Source: an uncultured Porphyromonas sp. (lineage in GTDB: Bacteria > Bacteroidota > Bacteroidia > Bacteroidales > Porphyromonadaceae). Taken from it: a stretch of DNA of 64,000 nt. The position numbers and the translations under genes are program-made. The stretch's first letter is position 1, and each line of letters starts with the position of its first letter. The notes under the pieces are model-generated. The model worked only from the letters and a program-made list of their open reading frames with translations, ran no database searches and had not been told where the DNA came from. Location: NCBI GenBank assembly GCA_900538385.1, contig UWSO01000001.1, positions 57,846 through 121,845 of the forward strand, read 5' to 3'. Below, one piece after another: positions 52,846-61,446 of this stretch.

Positions 52846-53424
52846 TTAGAGTCCGTGCACTTTGTTTGGGTTGGCTTTGATAAACTCCTTCCAGCTCTTG
52901 GTACTCTCGTTGGACGTAGCCACCGCATTAGAGGTTTGCAGGAAGTGACAGTAAGCGACCGCCAAGCCGTCGGTTGCATCGAGCTTTTCGGGCATCAGTT
53001 CGGCGGGAATGCGGAGCACCCGCTGGAGCATCGTTGCCACCTGCTCTTTGGAAGCTTGCCCCGTACCGGTGATTGCCTGTTTGACACGCATCGGCACATA
53101 CTCCGCGATGGGTATGTCCCGGCTCAGAGCCGCCGCCATAGCGACCCCCTGCGCCCGCCCCAGCTTGAGCATCGACTGCACATTCTTGCCATAGAAAGGC
53201 GCCTCTAGAGCCATCTCATCAGGCAGGAACTCATCGATCAGTCCCGCGACCCACTTGTAGATACGTCCCAGGCGGGTGTAGTGATCCTCGTAACGGCTCA
53301 GCTCGATCACCCCCATGGTGAGCATCTCGGCATGCTGCCCCCGCACGGAGAGCAGTCCGTAGCCCATCACAATGGTGCCTGGGTCGATGCCTATCAGGAT
53401 GCGCTCGCCTCGTGACTTGCTCAT
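52846..53424 (-). CDS. ruvC: Holliday junction resolvase RuvC
   Basis: 192 aa from ATG 53424, which overlaps the DUF4286 stop by 4 bp (53421-53424). The first acidic residue is D14 in [15 protein letters not shown]. Others are the Glu in [14 protein letters not shown] and the Asp residues in [15 protein letters not shown]. RuvC cuts Holliday junctions made in recombination. A frame opening at 53505 would lie inside DUF4286. The C-terminal tail ([14 protein letters not shown]) is slightly extended. Confidence 0.95.
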   Translation of the reverse strand: MSKSRGERILIGIDPGTIVMGYGLLSVRGQHAEMLTMGVIELSRYEDHYTRLGRIYKWVAGLIDEFLPDEMALEAPFYGKNVQSMLKLGRAQGVAMAAALSRDIPIAEYVPMRVKQAITGTGQASKEQVATMLQRVLRIPAELMPEKLDATDGLAVAYCHFLQTSNAVATSNESTKSWKEFIKANPNKVHGL

Positions 53425-53750
53425 AGTGCGATCTGTCTCATCGGGGTGACATGGTATAGGACGCGCTCGCCAAAGGTCTTGCCCAGCAGCTCCAGACGTT
53501 CGCACAGTACCTCAGAGAGGTAGTGGGCTACATCTCGCTCCTGCTCTAGGGAGATGAGCAGAGCTAGGACCATATCGTCCATCGGCTGCGCCATCTCCAC
53601 AACGGGCGCTTGTGCCATCACCTCCAGGAGATCCACTTGCGCCACGCCCTCATCGCCACGTATCAGCGGCACCAGCGTAGTGCGTAGGAAATTGTCGAGG
53701 AGCTGATACTCCTGAGCTTTGATAAAGAGAGAGACGTTGACTCGGTACAT
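53421..53750 (-). CDS. DUF4286 family protein
   Basis: 109 aa, recognised as the Bacteroidetes DUF4286 family of ferredoxin-like small proteins. There is no signal peptide. The N-terminus ([21 protein letters not shown]) and [10 protein letters not shown] are the family's typical strands. The role is unknown to me. First gene of the ruvC operon; a -7 box TACCTTTG at 53803-53810 gives a leader of about 50 nt. Confidence 0.82.
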   Translation of the reverse strand: MYRVNVSLFIKAQEYQLLDNFLRTTLVPLIRGDEGVAQVDLLEVMAQAPVVEMAQPMDDMVLALLISLEQERDVAHYLSEVLCERLELLGKTFGERVLYHVTPMRQIAL

Positions 53751-53802
53751 AAGAAGCTGTAGTTAACTAAAGAGTAGCGTGAGACTGCCTAGCCACACGC
53801 TA

Positions 53803-53810
53803 CAAAGGTA
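53803..53810 (-). promoter_or_regulatory. -7 box of the DUF4286-ruvC operon
   Basis: TACCTTTG on the minus strand, between the small-RNA terminator and the DUF4286 start. It implies that the operon does not depend on read-through from the small-RNA promoter. No clear -33 TTG. Confidence 0.5.
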
Positions 53811-53910
53811 GCAAAAAAGACCATTAAGCTTTTTGGAAAAGGGGAAGCACGCAATGATGTCGTGGAATGTCCCTTGAATGAGTCTGTTGGATCAGTTTGG
53901 TTGATCGGAT

Positions 53911-53942
53911 AAAAAAAGGGGCTGTCAGTACGACAGCCCCTT
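53911..53942 (-). terminator. Intrinsic terminator of the candidate small RNA
   Basis: 11-bp perfect stem at 53916-53926 and 53932-53942, followed on the minus strand by TTTTTTT (53917-53911). One of the strongest terminators in the window. Confidence 0.85.
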
Positions 53943-53976
53943 CTCATTAACCTTAAAATCTAACACCATGAAAAAC
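53911..53976 (-). ncRNA. Candidate small RNA of about 66 nt (promoter to terminator)
   Basis: A strong promoter (53983-54013) is followed by about 34 nt, then an 11-bp hairpin (AAGGGGCTGTC / GACAGCCCCTT, 5-nt loop) and seven T on the minus strand. No gene fits in between. A 14-codon frame (MVLDFKVNEKGLSY, 53925-53969) runs through the 5' arm and stops inside the hairpin, so a leader-peptide attenuator is an alternative. The downstream DUF4286 gene has its own -7 box. Confidence 0.65.
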
Positions 53977-53982
53977 ACGTTG

Positions 53983-54013
53983 CAAAGGTAAGACTTATTC
54001 TTCATATATGCAA
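53983..54013 (-). promoter_or_regulatory. Promoter of the candidate small RNA
   Basis: TACCTTTG (53983-53990) with TTGC (54010-54013) exactly 19 bp upstream, a very good Bacteroidetes -33/-7 promoter. Confidence 0.75.
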
Positions 54014-54295
54014 CACTCTATCGCAACGATTTTGTCACATAATCTAGTTTAGAGCTGGTAAGGTTAGGAAGCACCTAATCTGTTTCTCTAAAGATGTGGT
54101 GGGCTGATCGAACAGTCTACCTGATCCTCCCAAAGGGCTGCCATTGCAAAGGACTAGGGAAGGTTAAGCATAGTAAGAGCGAGTAACTCAAAGGGTTAGA
54201 CCCTGGAATTACTCGCTCTCGTTGTTAGTCGCTAGCTACTTACAGAGTCATATCTCACCAGGTGAGACAGATCTCCGTAGAGCTGCTAGGGTTAT
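54014..54295. other. Gap between small-RNA promoter and M16 protease gene
   Basis: No coding potential or known RNA recognised. It holds the hairpin at 54176-54219 near the protease 3' end. Confidence 0.5.
54176..54219 (-). terminator. Hairpin after the M16 protease gene
   Basis: Arms AGAGCGAGTAA and TTACTCGCTCT, 11-bp perfect stem with a 22-nt loop holding a further AGGGTT/GACCCT pairing. It lies 77 bp past the protease stop; no U-run follows. Confidence 0.6.
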
Positions 54296-57133
54296 TTACT
54301 TAGCGTCCCCAGCGTGACGTATGATCACCTCGATGAGGTTGTCCTGCTTAAGGAGCTCCTGAGCGATACGCTGTACGTCTGCAGGCGTGATGCCGTTGAG
54401 CGTCTTCTCATAGTCAGTCTGGAAGTCACGACCATCGAAGAAGAAGTCAATCATGTGGCCGAGCCAGTAGCCGTTCTTCTTAAGATTCTCGGCATAGTCC
54501 TTCTTCATGTTGAGGATCGTCTTGTCAAACATCTCCTTGTCGGGACCATTCTTAGCCACCTTGTCGAGCTCTGCGTAGATGATCTTGTTGAGCTTGTCTA
54601 CCTTTTCAGGATCTGTCTGGTAGAAGATCTGGAAGGTTGTCTCTCCCTCAGGATTGTCACTGATGGATCCATCCGAGCTAACACCGTAGGTACCACCCTC
54701 GTCCTCACGAACGGTAGCTGTGTAGACCTGATCCATGACAGCTCCGAGTACCTCCATAGCTAGCTCGTTGTGGAGCGTGTAGGGTAGCTTACCTGTATAA
54801 GCTGCTATGACCATAGCCATAGGAGTAGCGAGTTCCTTCTTGAAGTCAATGTGCATAGATGCCTGACGTACTGCGGGTACGAGCTCCTTGTGCATCTCGT
54901 GCTTACTGCCCTTGGTGGGTACAGAGGCTACGTACTTCTCTAGGTAAGGAATCAACTGCTCAGGAGTTACATTACCGATGAAGTATAGCTGTAGGTCTCC
55001 GAGATCAGCGATGCGCTCCTTCCAGATCTGCATCACACGGTCGTAGTTGACACCCTCGATCTCAGCAATGGTAGCACGCTTCATCATAGGATTGTTGTTG
55101 TAGAGCGCATAGATGAGTGAGTCTTGGAATGAAACCATAGGATTGGACTCCATATTCTTGATCTGCTCGATCGTGTTGGTGCGCCAGTTGGCAAAAGCGT
55201 CAGCATCCTGTCTAGGCTGTGTCATACGGAGGTAGAGAAGCTGGAAGAAGGTCTCCATATCCTCAAGTGTAGAGATACCACTAAAGTAAGTTCTCGTACC
55301 ACCCATAGAGCCAGAAGCAGAGACGCTACGACCCGTGAGTGCCTTGGTGAGAGTAGGGTTGTCAAACTTACCTACACCACCCAGTGCGACAACGCTGCTG
55401 AGGTTCTTGATGTTAGGTAGATCCTCTGCATTCTTGAGATAAGCGTTTGTACCACCAGGAGCTACAGCTGTTAGTGAGATCTGATTCTTCTTATAGTCAG
55501 TCGTCTTGAGATAGACTACCATACCGTTGCTCAAGGTGAGGCGAGTAGTACCAAACTGTAGGTTGTCCTCACGCTTGGTGATCTTGCCAGCCTTTGGAGC
55601 CTCCTCCATAAGCTTCATATCAGAGACAGCGTCCTTGATAGGCTCTACGGGGAGCTTGCGGTACTCGTTAACCTTAGCGATCAGCTCAGCCTCGGTGGGT
55701 AGTGTGAGTCCCTCCTTGTCAGGAGCCATCAGCATGATTACCATATTCTTGTCAGTGATGAGAGCCTGTGCCATCTGGTTGACAACCTCTAGAGGTATGT
55801 TTGCAGCAACCTGCTCCATCATAGCTTTCTCCATCTCTATACCTGGGATGTATCCACCCGTGGTGAAGTAGTCCTTGTACTCGTTAGCGTAGGCACTATT
55901 CTTACGGGTCTCACGCTCGTTGTAGCTGTTTTCAAAAGCCTTGAGTAGGTCTGTGCGTGCACGCTCATACTCGCCCTGTGTAAAGCCGTACTGGCGTATA
56001 CGCTCTATCTCAGCCATGAGAGCCTTGAGTGCTACGTCTAGCTCGCCCTCACGTGCCGTAGCACTGAAGGTAAGAGCATCCTTGGTCTGAGCGAGGAAGT
56101 AGTTGCTTATATATCCATTTGCACTGATGAAGGCTGGGTTAGGCTTGTGCATGAGATCTGTAAAGCGCTCGCTGATGATGCGGTTTGTGACGCCATAGAG
56201 GTAATTCTTCATGACACCAGCGATGGTGCGGGTCATCTCGACAGGCATAGCGTCAGTCTTAAACATGATCATCAGATCTGTGCTGGTAGCCTCCTTGTCC
56301 TTCTCGATGGCTACGAGTGGCTCGTCATTGTCCTCTACGGGGAAGTAGACACGCTCCGCAGCATTGACTGGAGCAGGGATGTCGGCAAACATCTCTTTGA
56401 TCTTCTTCTCCACATAGTCTACGTCGACATCACCGACTACGATGATAGCCTGTAGGTCGGGGCGGTACCACTTGTGATAGTAGTCACGTAGCTCGTTGTA
56501 CTTAAAGCCGTTGACTACGCTCATCAGACCGATAGGCATGCGAACACCATAGCGATTGTTGGGGTAGATCTTGGGGAGTGCCGTATTGAGCATACGCATC
56601 TGCGCATTGTCACGAGAGCGCCACTCCTCAGTGATGACACCACGCTCCTTGTCTATCTCCTCGTCGGCTAGCGTTACGAAGCCACTCCAGTCGTGTAGGA
56701 TGAGTAGGCAGCTGTCGATGAAGCCCTGACGCTCCGTAGGAGCCTCCATAAGGGTGTAGACCGTCTCGTCGATACCGGTGTAGGCATTGAGGTTGTAGCC
56801 GAAGCGCATACCATTTGACTCGAGGTAGCTGATGAGTGTCTTGTCGGGGAAGTTCTTTGTCCCGTTGAAGCACATGTGCTCTAGGAAGTGAGCCAGACCA
56901 CGCTGATTCTCCTCCTCGAGGATAGAGCCGACACGCTGAGCAATGTAAAACTCAGCACGATCCTTCGGCTGCTCATTGTGACGGATGAAGTAGGTCAGCC
57001 CATTCTCGAGCTTACCCGTACGGACTTGTGGGTCTATGGGTAGTGGTTGACTCATATCCTGAGCAAGGGCTACACGAGGTAGCATCAAGGTCAGGAGGAC
57101 CACAGTCATAGACAGCATTCGCTTTAGATTCAT
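54296..57133 (-). CDS. M16-family (insulinase-like) zinc protease
   Basis: About 945 aa from ATG 57133. The signal peptide is MLSMTVVLLTLMLPRVALAQ, so it is exported. The inverted zinc motif HXXEH is H82-F-L-E85-H86 in the first M16 domain, with a downstream Glu in EEWRSRDNAQMR. Residues about 230-450 and later repeats form the remaining M16 domains, including an inactive C-terminal half. It matches the 'pitrilysin-like' two-half family widespread in Bacteroidetes. A frame opening at 57367 starts inside the terminator of the next gene, so ATG 57133 is preferred. A -7 box is at 57285-57292, giving a leader of about 150 nt. Confidence 0.92.
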   Translation of the reverse strand: MNLKRMLSMTVVLLTLMLPRVALAQDMSQPLPIDPQVRTGKLENGLTYFIRHNEQPKDRAEFYIAQRVGSILEEENQRGLAHFLEHMCFNGTKNFPDKTLISYLESNGMRFGYNLNAYTGIDETVYTLMEAPTERQGFIDSCLLILHDWSGFVTLADEEIDKERGVITEEWRSRDNAQMRMLNTALPKIYPNNRYGVRMPIGLMSVVNGFKYNELRDYYHKWYRPDLQAIIVVGDVDVDYVEKKIKEMFADIPAPVNAAERVYFPVEDNDEPLVAIEKDKEATSTDLMIMFKTDAMPVEMTRTIAGVMKNYLYGVTNRIISERFTDLMHKPNPAFISANGYISNYFLAQTKDALTFSATAREGELDVALKALMAEIERIRQYGFTQGEYERARTDLLKAFENSYNERETRKNSAYANEYKDYFTTGGYIPGIEMEKAMMEQVAANIPLEVVNQMAQALITDKNMVIMLMAPDKEGLTLPTEAELIAKVNEYRKLPVEPIKDAVSDMKLMEEAPKAGKITKREDNLQFGTTRLTLSNGMVVYLKTTDYKKNQISLTAVAPGGTNAYLKNAEDLPNIKNLSSVVALGGVGKFDNPTLTKALTGRSVSASGSMGGTRTYFSGISTLEDMETFFQLLYLRMTQPRQDADAFANWRTNTIEQIKNMESNPMVSFQDSLIYALYNNNPMMKRATIAEIEGVNYDRVMQIWKERIADLGDLQLYFIGNVTPEQLIPYLEKYVASVPTKGSKHEMHKELVPAVRQASMHIDFKKELATPMAMVIAAYTGKLPYTLHNELAMEVLGAVMDQVYTATVREDEGGTYGVSSDGSISDNPEGETTFQIFYQTDPEKVDKLNKIIYAELDKVAKNGPDKEMFDKTILNMKKDYAENLKKNGYWLGHMIDFFFDGRDFQTDYEKTLNGITPADVQRIAQELLKQDNLIEVIIRHAGDAK

Positions 57134-57345
57134 ATCTAGTTGTCTAAAAGTTATTGATGTATTTCTAGTTGTCTGTTCAAAGAGCGTAGGTGTAGTACTA
57201 GACACACCTTTACTAGGTAGACGAGTCAAGACCCGTATATGTTGCAGGAGGTCTTCACTCAGGTCTAGTAGATTCACCCAAGTGCAAAGATACTCACTTT
57301 TTACAAATACCGCAGAGGGAGAGAAGCTTCGGAATATGATAGGCG

Positions 57346-57387
57346 TAGAAAAAAGGAGAGAGGACATCTTTTCTAGATGCCCTCTCT
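57346..57387 (-). terminator. Terminator of the 207-aa outer-membrane protein gene
   Basis: Arms AGAGAGGGCATCT and AGATGTCCTCTCT (minus strand) followed by CCTTTTTT. It lies 26 bp past the stop of the gene at 57413. Confidence 0.8.
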
Positions 57388-57412
57388 AAAAACTAATAGT
57401 GTAGCAAGATGA

Positions 57413-58036
57413 CTAGAAGCGGTAGCCCACGGAGATAGCTGGGTATACGTATACGTCATCAGCTCCATCGCCTTTCACTAGGTTGCGTCCGATACGTAGA
57501 CTGATCTCGCCACTCCAGTTGCTACGAGAGACCAGTTTCCAGCCGCCACCGAGACCGATGCCCCAAGAGGCGCCTTGCTTCGTCTCGGTCGTTGGCTCTT
57601 CATAATATCCTTTGTAGCTGTTTCGAGTATACCGATGATAGTTGATCGCTGTATTCGCCTCGATAAAGAATCCAGAGTTAAGTCTTGTGGCAGCGAGCCT
57701 CTTGCCGCCAAAGTACCAGCGTGCGTAGGGCATCACTCCAAAAGTAGGAAAGATCGTGGTTTCATAATCTCCAGTATGGGCAAAGCTGGCGCTGATGGTA
57801 GCTCCGAAGCCCAGATCTTTTACCTTGGTCGTGGATCGCTCATACTCTAGTGATATAGCCTTGAAGGCGACGGGTGCTAGGAGGTTGAGGCGCACCTCGT
57901 TGAGCGTCTGTGGTAGTGGAGCCTCGGGCTCACCCTGCACGACGACTACCTGTGCTGACAGACAGTATCCCGTAGCGAAGATGAGGACGCAGAGTGCGAG
58001 CGCTTTTCTGAGTAAGTTGTTCATAAAGGTATTCAT
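57413..58036 (-). CDS. Outer-membrane beta-barrel protein, function unknown
   Basis: 207 aa. Signal peptide (ALALCVLIFATGYCLSA, cleavage near AQ). The mature chain is a run of alternating amphipathic strands: EVRLNLLAPVAFKAISLEYER, GFGATISASFAH, PYARWYFGG, GSSWG-like GIGLGGGWKL and EISLRIGRNL. It ends in an aromatic residue (SVGYRF), typical of outer-membrane barrels. I do not recognise a named family. A TATCTTTG -7 box is at 58066-58073. Confidence 0.8.
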   Translation of the reverse strand: MNTFMNNLLRKALALCVLIFATGYCLSAQVVVVQGEPEAPLPQTLNEVRLNLLAPVAFKAISLEYERSTTKVKDLGFGATISASFAHTGDYETTIFPTFGVMPYARWYFGGKRLAATRLNSGFFIEANTAINYHRYTRNSYKGYYEEPTTETKQGASWGIGLGGGWKLVSRSNWSGEISLRIGRNLVKGDGADDVYVYPAISVGYRF

Positions 58037-58191
58037 ATTTGATTGGTTATACTTGCTTGTGGGGGCAAAGATAGCAAATAATTTTCAAATCGTTGTAGAT
58101 CCTCAGGGGTGACGCAGGGGTGACGCATTATACGGGGTAGGTTTACCTACGCCTTAATGAAGGATCTCGGGAAATGGAGGAAATAGAACAA

Positions 58192-58312
58192 TCCTCCGTG
58201 GAAGATCTAGGATTATCCAGTGAGCAAATGAAAAATTCTTCCGAAGTATGAGTTGATTCTTCGGAAGAATTGGTCGATTTCCTCCGAGCTATTTGGGCTT
58301 TTGCTCCGAGGA
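58192..58312. repeat. Phased inverted-repeat array 6
   Basis: Six cores at about 58194, 58216, 58238, 58259, 58280 and 58302: TCCTCCGTGGA, ATCCAGTGA, CTTCCGAAG, CTTCGGAAG (within a 7-1-7 palindrome), TCCTCCGAG and CTCCGAGGA. Spacing is 21-22 bp. It lies between the divergent outer-membrane protein gene and the sensor-like gene. An 11-bp direct duplication (CAGGGGTGACG) is at about 58112-58133. Confidence 0.8.
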
Positions 58313-58538
58313 ATTGATCTCAATGGAGATCTAGGAGTAGCTATAATGTGAGTCCATAGCGCTATGTAGCAAGACTTAATCCATCTATTCTTCGGTTGGC
58401 GTCAGGCATAGCTGCTAGGATACAGGGTATAATGCGTCAACCCTGCATACGAAGTCAAGAGCAAGGCAACTCAAATCGTATTTTCCATTCCAAAACGCAA
58501 TTTTGAGGATGTGATAGGCTTCTTTCGTTATCCTGTTG

Positions 58539-58546
58539 TATCTTTG
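58539..58546 (+). promoter_or_regulatory. -7 box of the sensor-like membrane protein gene
   Basis: TATCTTTG lies 30 bp before ATG 58577 and excludes the earlier in-frame start at 58511. Confidence 0.5.
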
Positions 58547-58576
58547 TGGTGTAATAACTCTAAGTCTACCTGTACT

Positions 58577-59218
58577 ATGAAACAAGACTCTACTGCTACA
58601 AAGCAAAGCTCGACGAAAAGCTATACTTGGCTGATCTCTCTAATCGCATGGCTCGTCATCGTGCTGATCCAGTCCATCTTGATCGGGCAGAGCGTCACGA
58701 CAGCGGCAAACTTTTGGGAGGCTCCCTCTTACTACCTCTCTACTTGGCTACTTGACATTTTTCTGATCCTAATCTTTTACCTCAACTACTACTATGTAGC
58801 TGGGCACATGATGCGTCGTCGGCACTTCGGCGGCTATGTAGCCTTTGTGGTGATTGTTGCCGTTGTCGCGCTCTTTATGCCGATCCTCTGCAAGGCGCTC
58901 TTCGGGTGGCGTACGCCTACACAGGATCTGCCTTTTGTCACCATCTCTTGGTCGGGCGCCATCGGGGCAGTTACGGTCATCACGATCGGACTGGCGGTGC
59001 GTGCGCTCCTTGAGTGGCTCAAGCTCAATAAGCTCTCCACCGAGCAGCGTGAGGAGCTGATCAAGCTACGCAATGAGGTGACCTCCCTCAAGATGCAAGC
59101 AAAGAGCGACACGGTCAAGCCAACTACTGTGGCAACGCCTACAACGGCTGAACTGCCCACAACGGCTGAGCATGCTGCACAGGCGGCAAAGACTATCGCT
59201 CCAGCTCAGCCCGACTAA
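58577..59218 (+). CDS. Sensor-kinase-like membrane protein lacking the kinase domain
   Basis: About 213 aa. Four hydrophobic helices (about 19-37, 54-76, 87-110, 124-142) are followed by a coiled coil (LSTEQREELIKLRNEVTSLKMQ). This resembles the N-terminal half of LytS-type histidine kinases in Bacteroidetes, where the coiled coil leads into 'LKxQINPHFLFN'. Here the chain continues KMQAKSDTVKPTTVATPTTA and ends in a Thr/Ala/Pro tail, with no H-box or ATP domain in any nearby frame. It may be a truncated kinase or a separate family of coiled-coil membrane proteins. Its stop overlaps the O-methyltransferase stop. Confidence 0.65.
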   Translation: MKQDSTATKQSSTKSYTWLISLIAWLVIVLIQSILIGQSVTTAANFWEAPSYYLSTWLLDIFLILIFYLNYYYVAGHMMRRRHFGGYVAFVVIVAVVALFMPILCKALFGWRTPTQDLPFVTISWSGAIGAVTVITIGLAVRALLEWLKLNKLSTEQREELIKLRNEVTSLKMQAKSDTVKPTTVATPTTAELPTTAEHAAQAAKTIAPAQPD

Positions 59219-59865
59219 GCGGACAAGATGCGAATGATCGTGAGCCCATCACGAAGCGGCAGGAGGAGTTGCTCCACACCACTATCCTGAGCGACTAGTT
59301 CGTTGAAGTGCTGGATCCCCTCGAGCTGCAGGTCGTGGTGGGGCGAGGGGGCGGTTGTTACTTTGCCGTCCCAGAGTGTGTTGTCCGCTAGGATGATCGC
59401 TCCAGGGCGTAGGTGCTTGCGCAGTAGCTGGTAGTAGTCGGGGTACTGACGTTTGTTCGCATCGATGTAAACGAGGTCGTACTGGTGCTGCGCGAGTAGT
59501 GCAGGCATCAGCTCTAGAGCTTTACCGTGGTGTATGTGAGTGCGCTCGGCGCACCCGCTACGTGCTACAAAGGGGGTAAGGAAGTGGATCATCTCAGCAT
59601 CGCACTCGATGGAGTCGATCTCGCCAGCCACTGGCTCGAGTGCCATCGCCATTGCTATCGTTGAGTAACCACTATAAGCTCCTAACTCAAGTACACGCTT
59701 GGCACCACTGAGGCGAATGAGCATCGAAAGTAGTCCCGCCTGCGTAGCACCACACACCATCCTCGGCTGTAAGAGTCGTACATAGGCCGTGCGGAGCAGT
59801 TCGTCTAGTAGAGGATGCCCGAAGGAGCTATGCTGCTGGGTATAAAGCTCTAGCTCTGCGTCCAT
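59215..59865 (-). CDS. SAM-dependent O-methyltransferase (COMT-like)
   Basis: 216 aa. A class I methyltransferase of the YrrM/caffeoyl-CoA type: the SAM-binding block VLELGAYSGYSTIAMAMAL (about 75-93), the acidic loop DSIECDAEM, DLVYIDANKRQYPDYY with the metal-binding Asp, and ILADNTLWDG. The substrate cannot be told. It is 21 bp after aroQ, so the pair is probably co-transcribed. It converges on the preceding gene with overlapping stop codons (59215-59218). Confidence 0.92.
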   Translation of the reverse strand: MDAELELYTQQHSSFGHPLLDELLRTAYVRLLQPRMVCGATQAGLLSMLIRLSGAKRVLELGAYSGYSTIAMAMALEPVAGEIDSIECDAEMIHFLTPFVARSGCAERTHIHHGKALELMPALLAQHQYDLVYIDANKRQYPDYYQLLRKHLRPGAIILADNTLWDGKVTTAPSPHHDLQLEGIQHFNELVAQDSGVEQLLLPLRDGLTIIRILSA

Positions 59866-59886
59866 AGTTCTATATAATATAAGGTG

Positions 59887-60366
59887 TCAACGGCTCAGCT
59901 GAATGGCAGCCCGTACGGCTAAGTCGTAACTGGCTACGCCAAAGCCGGCGATGCTACCACGGCAGTAGGGCGCTATGAGCGAGGTGTGGCGATAGGACTC
60001 ACGGGCTAGTGGCTGGGAGATGTGCACCTCGATGACTGGTAGTGCGATGGCGCGTATCGTGTCTGCTAGAGCTACGGAGGTGTGCGTATAGCCCCCCGCA
60101 TTGAGTATAACCGCCTGGTAGCCTAGCTCCTGAGCCTGGTAGAGATACTCGATGAGTGCGCCCTCGTAGTGTGAGTAGCGGATGGCAATGGTCGCCTCTG
60201 TGGTATCACGAGCGAGCTGCTCCAAGTAGGGAACTAGAGGGGTCGATCCGTAGATCTCAGCTTCGCGCTGACCCACCTGGATCAGGTTAGGTCCATTGAG
60301 TATGAGTATGGCTGGTTGCCCCGTGGTTGGGGTAGGAAGGGCTTCGATCAAACTATTTGTAGACAT
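59887..60366 (-). CDS. aroQ: Type II 3-dehydroquinate dehydratase
   Basis: 159 aa. The enzyme dehydrates 3-dehydroquinate in the shikimate pathway. ILNGPNLIQVGQREAEIYGS carries the catalytic Tyr (Y39), RYSHYEGALIEYLYQA the Glu/His region, LNAGGYTHTSVALADTI the catalytic His, and EVHISQPLARESYRHTS the base of the pocket. About 18 residues precede the core, a small N-terminal extension. A -7 box TATCTTTG is at 60410-60417. DAHP synthase of the same pathway is at 22773. Confidence 0.94.
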   Translation of the reverse strand: MSTNSLIEALPTPTTGQPAILILNGPNLIQVGQREAEIYGSTPLVPYLEQLARDTTEATIAIRYSHYEGALIEYLYQAQELGYQAVILNAGGYTHTSVALADTIRAIALPVIEVHISQPLARESYRHTSLIAPYCRGSIAGFGVASYDLAVRAAIQLSR

Positions 60367-60435
60367 AGTGAACTTGTCGGTTTAGATGCAAATGGCTAAC
60401 TTCGTAGCGCAAAGATAGTAAGAAACTCCCTTGCA

Positions 60436-61362
60436 ATGAGTCTAGAACCAAGACAGCAACTGATACAGCGCTACAAAACTTACCTGAGGTTGGAGCAGCA
60501 CCTCTCAGATAACAGTATCGACTCCTACCTCTATGACGTGGACAAGCTCTACACCTACATAGACGATATGGGGCTGAATCTGCGGAAGGTGGAGCTGAAG
60601 CATCTCAATAACTTTGCGGCGCATCTACTGGACTTAGGCATCTCGATGCGTTCGCTGGCTCGTGTGCTGAGCGGGGTCAAGAGTTTCTTTCGCTTCCTAA
60701 CGCTAGAGGAGGAGATAGAGCGTGATCCGACAGACATGCTGCAGACGCCTCCGATACATAAGAAGCTCCCCGAGGTGCTCACACTGGCAGAGATAGACAG
60801 CCTCCTCGAAGCCATAGACTGGGATCGTCCTGAAGCCTCACGAGATACCGCTATCGTTGAGGTGCTATACAGCTGTGGGCTACGCGTTTCGGAGCTTTGC
60901 GGGCTGACCTATTCCGACGTTTTCCTCGATGAGGGCTATCTGCACGTCTGGGGCAAGGGTCGCAAAGAGCGACTGGTGCCGATGAGTCCCAAGGCGGTCT
61001 CTGATGTGCAGCGCTACCTCTGCGATCCATACCGCTATAATGCGAAACCTGGATATGATCAATACCTTTTTATCTCACGTCGTGGTCAGGCGATCTCTCG
61101 CATCACGGTCTTCTGCCTGATCCGTACGCTTGCTGAGCTAGCGGGCATACAGAAGGAGATCAGTCCGCATACGCTGCGACACAGCTTTGCCACGCACCTA
61201 CTCGAGGGCGGAGCCGACCTGCACGCTATCCAACTAATGATGGGGCATGAGAGTATTGCGACGACCGAGGTCTACACCCATGTGGATCGCTCCGCACTCC
61301 GTGCCGACATACTGCGTTACCACCCTCGCAATCAGCAGCACCCTACGCCTCACGACGAGTGA
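60436..61362 (+). CDS. xerD: Site-specific tyrosine recombinase XerD
   Basis: 308 aa. SAM-like N-terminal domain (about 8-95, YKTYLRLEQHLSDNSIDSYL) and a catalytic domain with the full set R150, K174, H245, R248, H271 and Y280 (nucleophile in VYTHVDRS). XerD resolves chromosome dimers at dif with XerC. There is no element or attachment site beside it, so it is most likely the housekeeping recombinase. Followed by a shared terminator. Confidence 0.93.
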   Translation: MSLEPRQQLIQRYKTYLRLEQHLSDNSIDSYLYDVDKLYTYIDDMGLNLRKVELKHLNNFAAHLLDLGISMRSLARVLSGVKSFFRFLTLEEEIERDPTDMLQTPPIHKKLPEVLTLAEIDSLLEAIDWDRPEASRDTAIVEVLYSCGLRVSELCGLTYSDVFLDEGYLHVWGKGRKERLVPMSPKAVSDVQRYLCDPYRYNAKPGYDQYLFISRRGQAISRITVFCLIRTLAELAGIQKEISPHTLRHSFATHLLEGGADLHAIQLMMGHESIATTEVYTHVDRSALRADILRYHPRNQQHPTPHDE

Positions 61363-61383
61363 TCCTACAAAGCCTTAAAAGCA

Positions 61384-61419
61384 AAAGCAGGAGACAGCCC
61401 GTGAGCCGTCTCCTGCTTT
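61384..61419. terminator. Bidirectional terminator between xerD and the 184-aa barrel gene
   Basis: Arms AAAGCAGGAGAC and GTCTCCTGCTTT with a 12-nt loop. It lies between two convergent genes. Confidence 0.85.
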
Positions 61420-61446
61420 GATTGTATTGTAGGTCTTCGCTAAGAC

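Noticed and set aside
53962..53992. Plus-strand seven-codon frame ATGAAAAACACGTTGCAAAGG
   Set aside because: It overlaps the minus-strand -7 box and the start of the candidate small RNA; the strong promoter and terminator point to the minus strand.
60436..61362. XerD-like recombinase as an integrase of a mobile element
   Set aside because: It has the length and residues of housekeeping XerD, no attachment-site duplication or cargo genes are nearby, and the neighbours are core genes.
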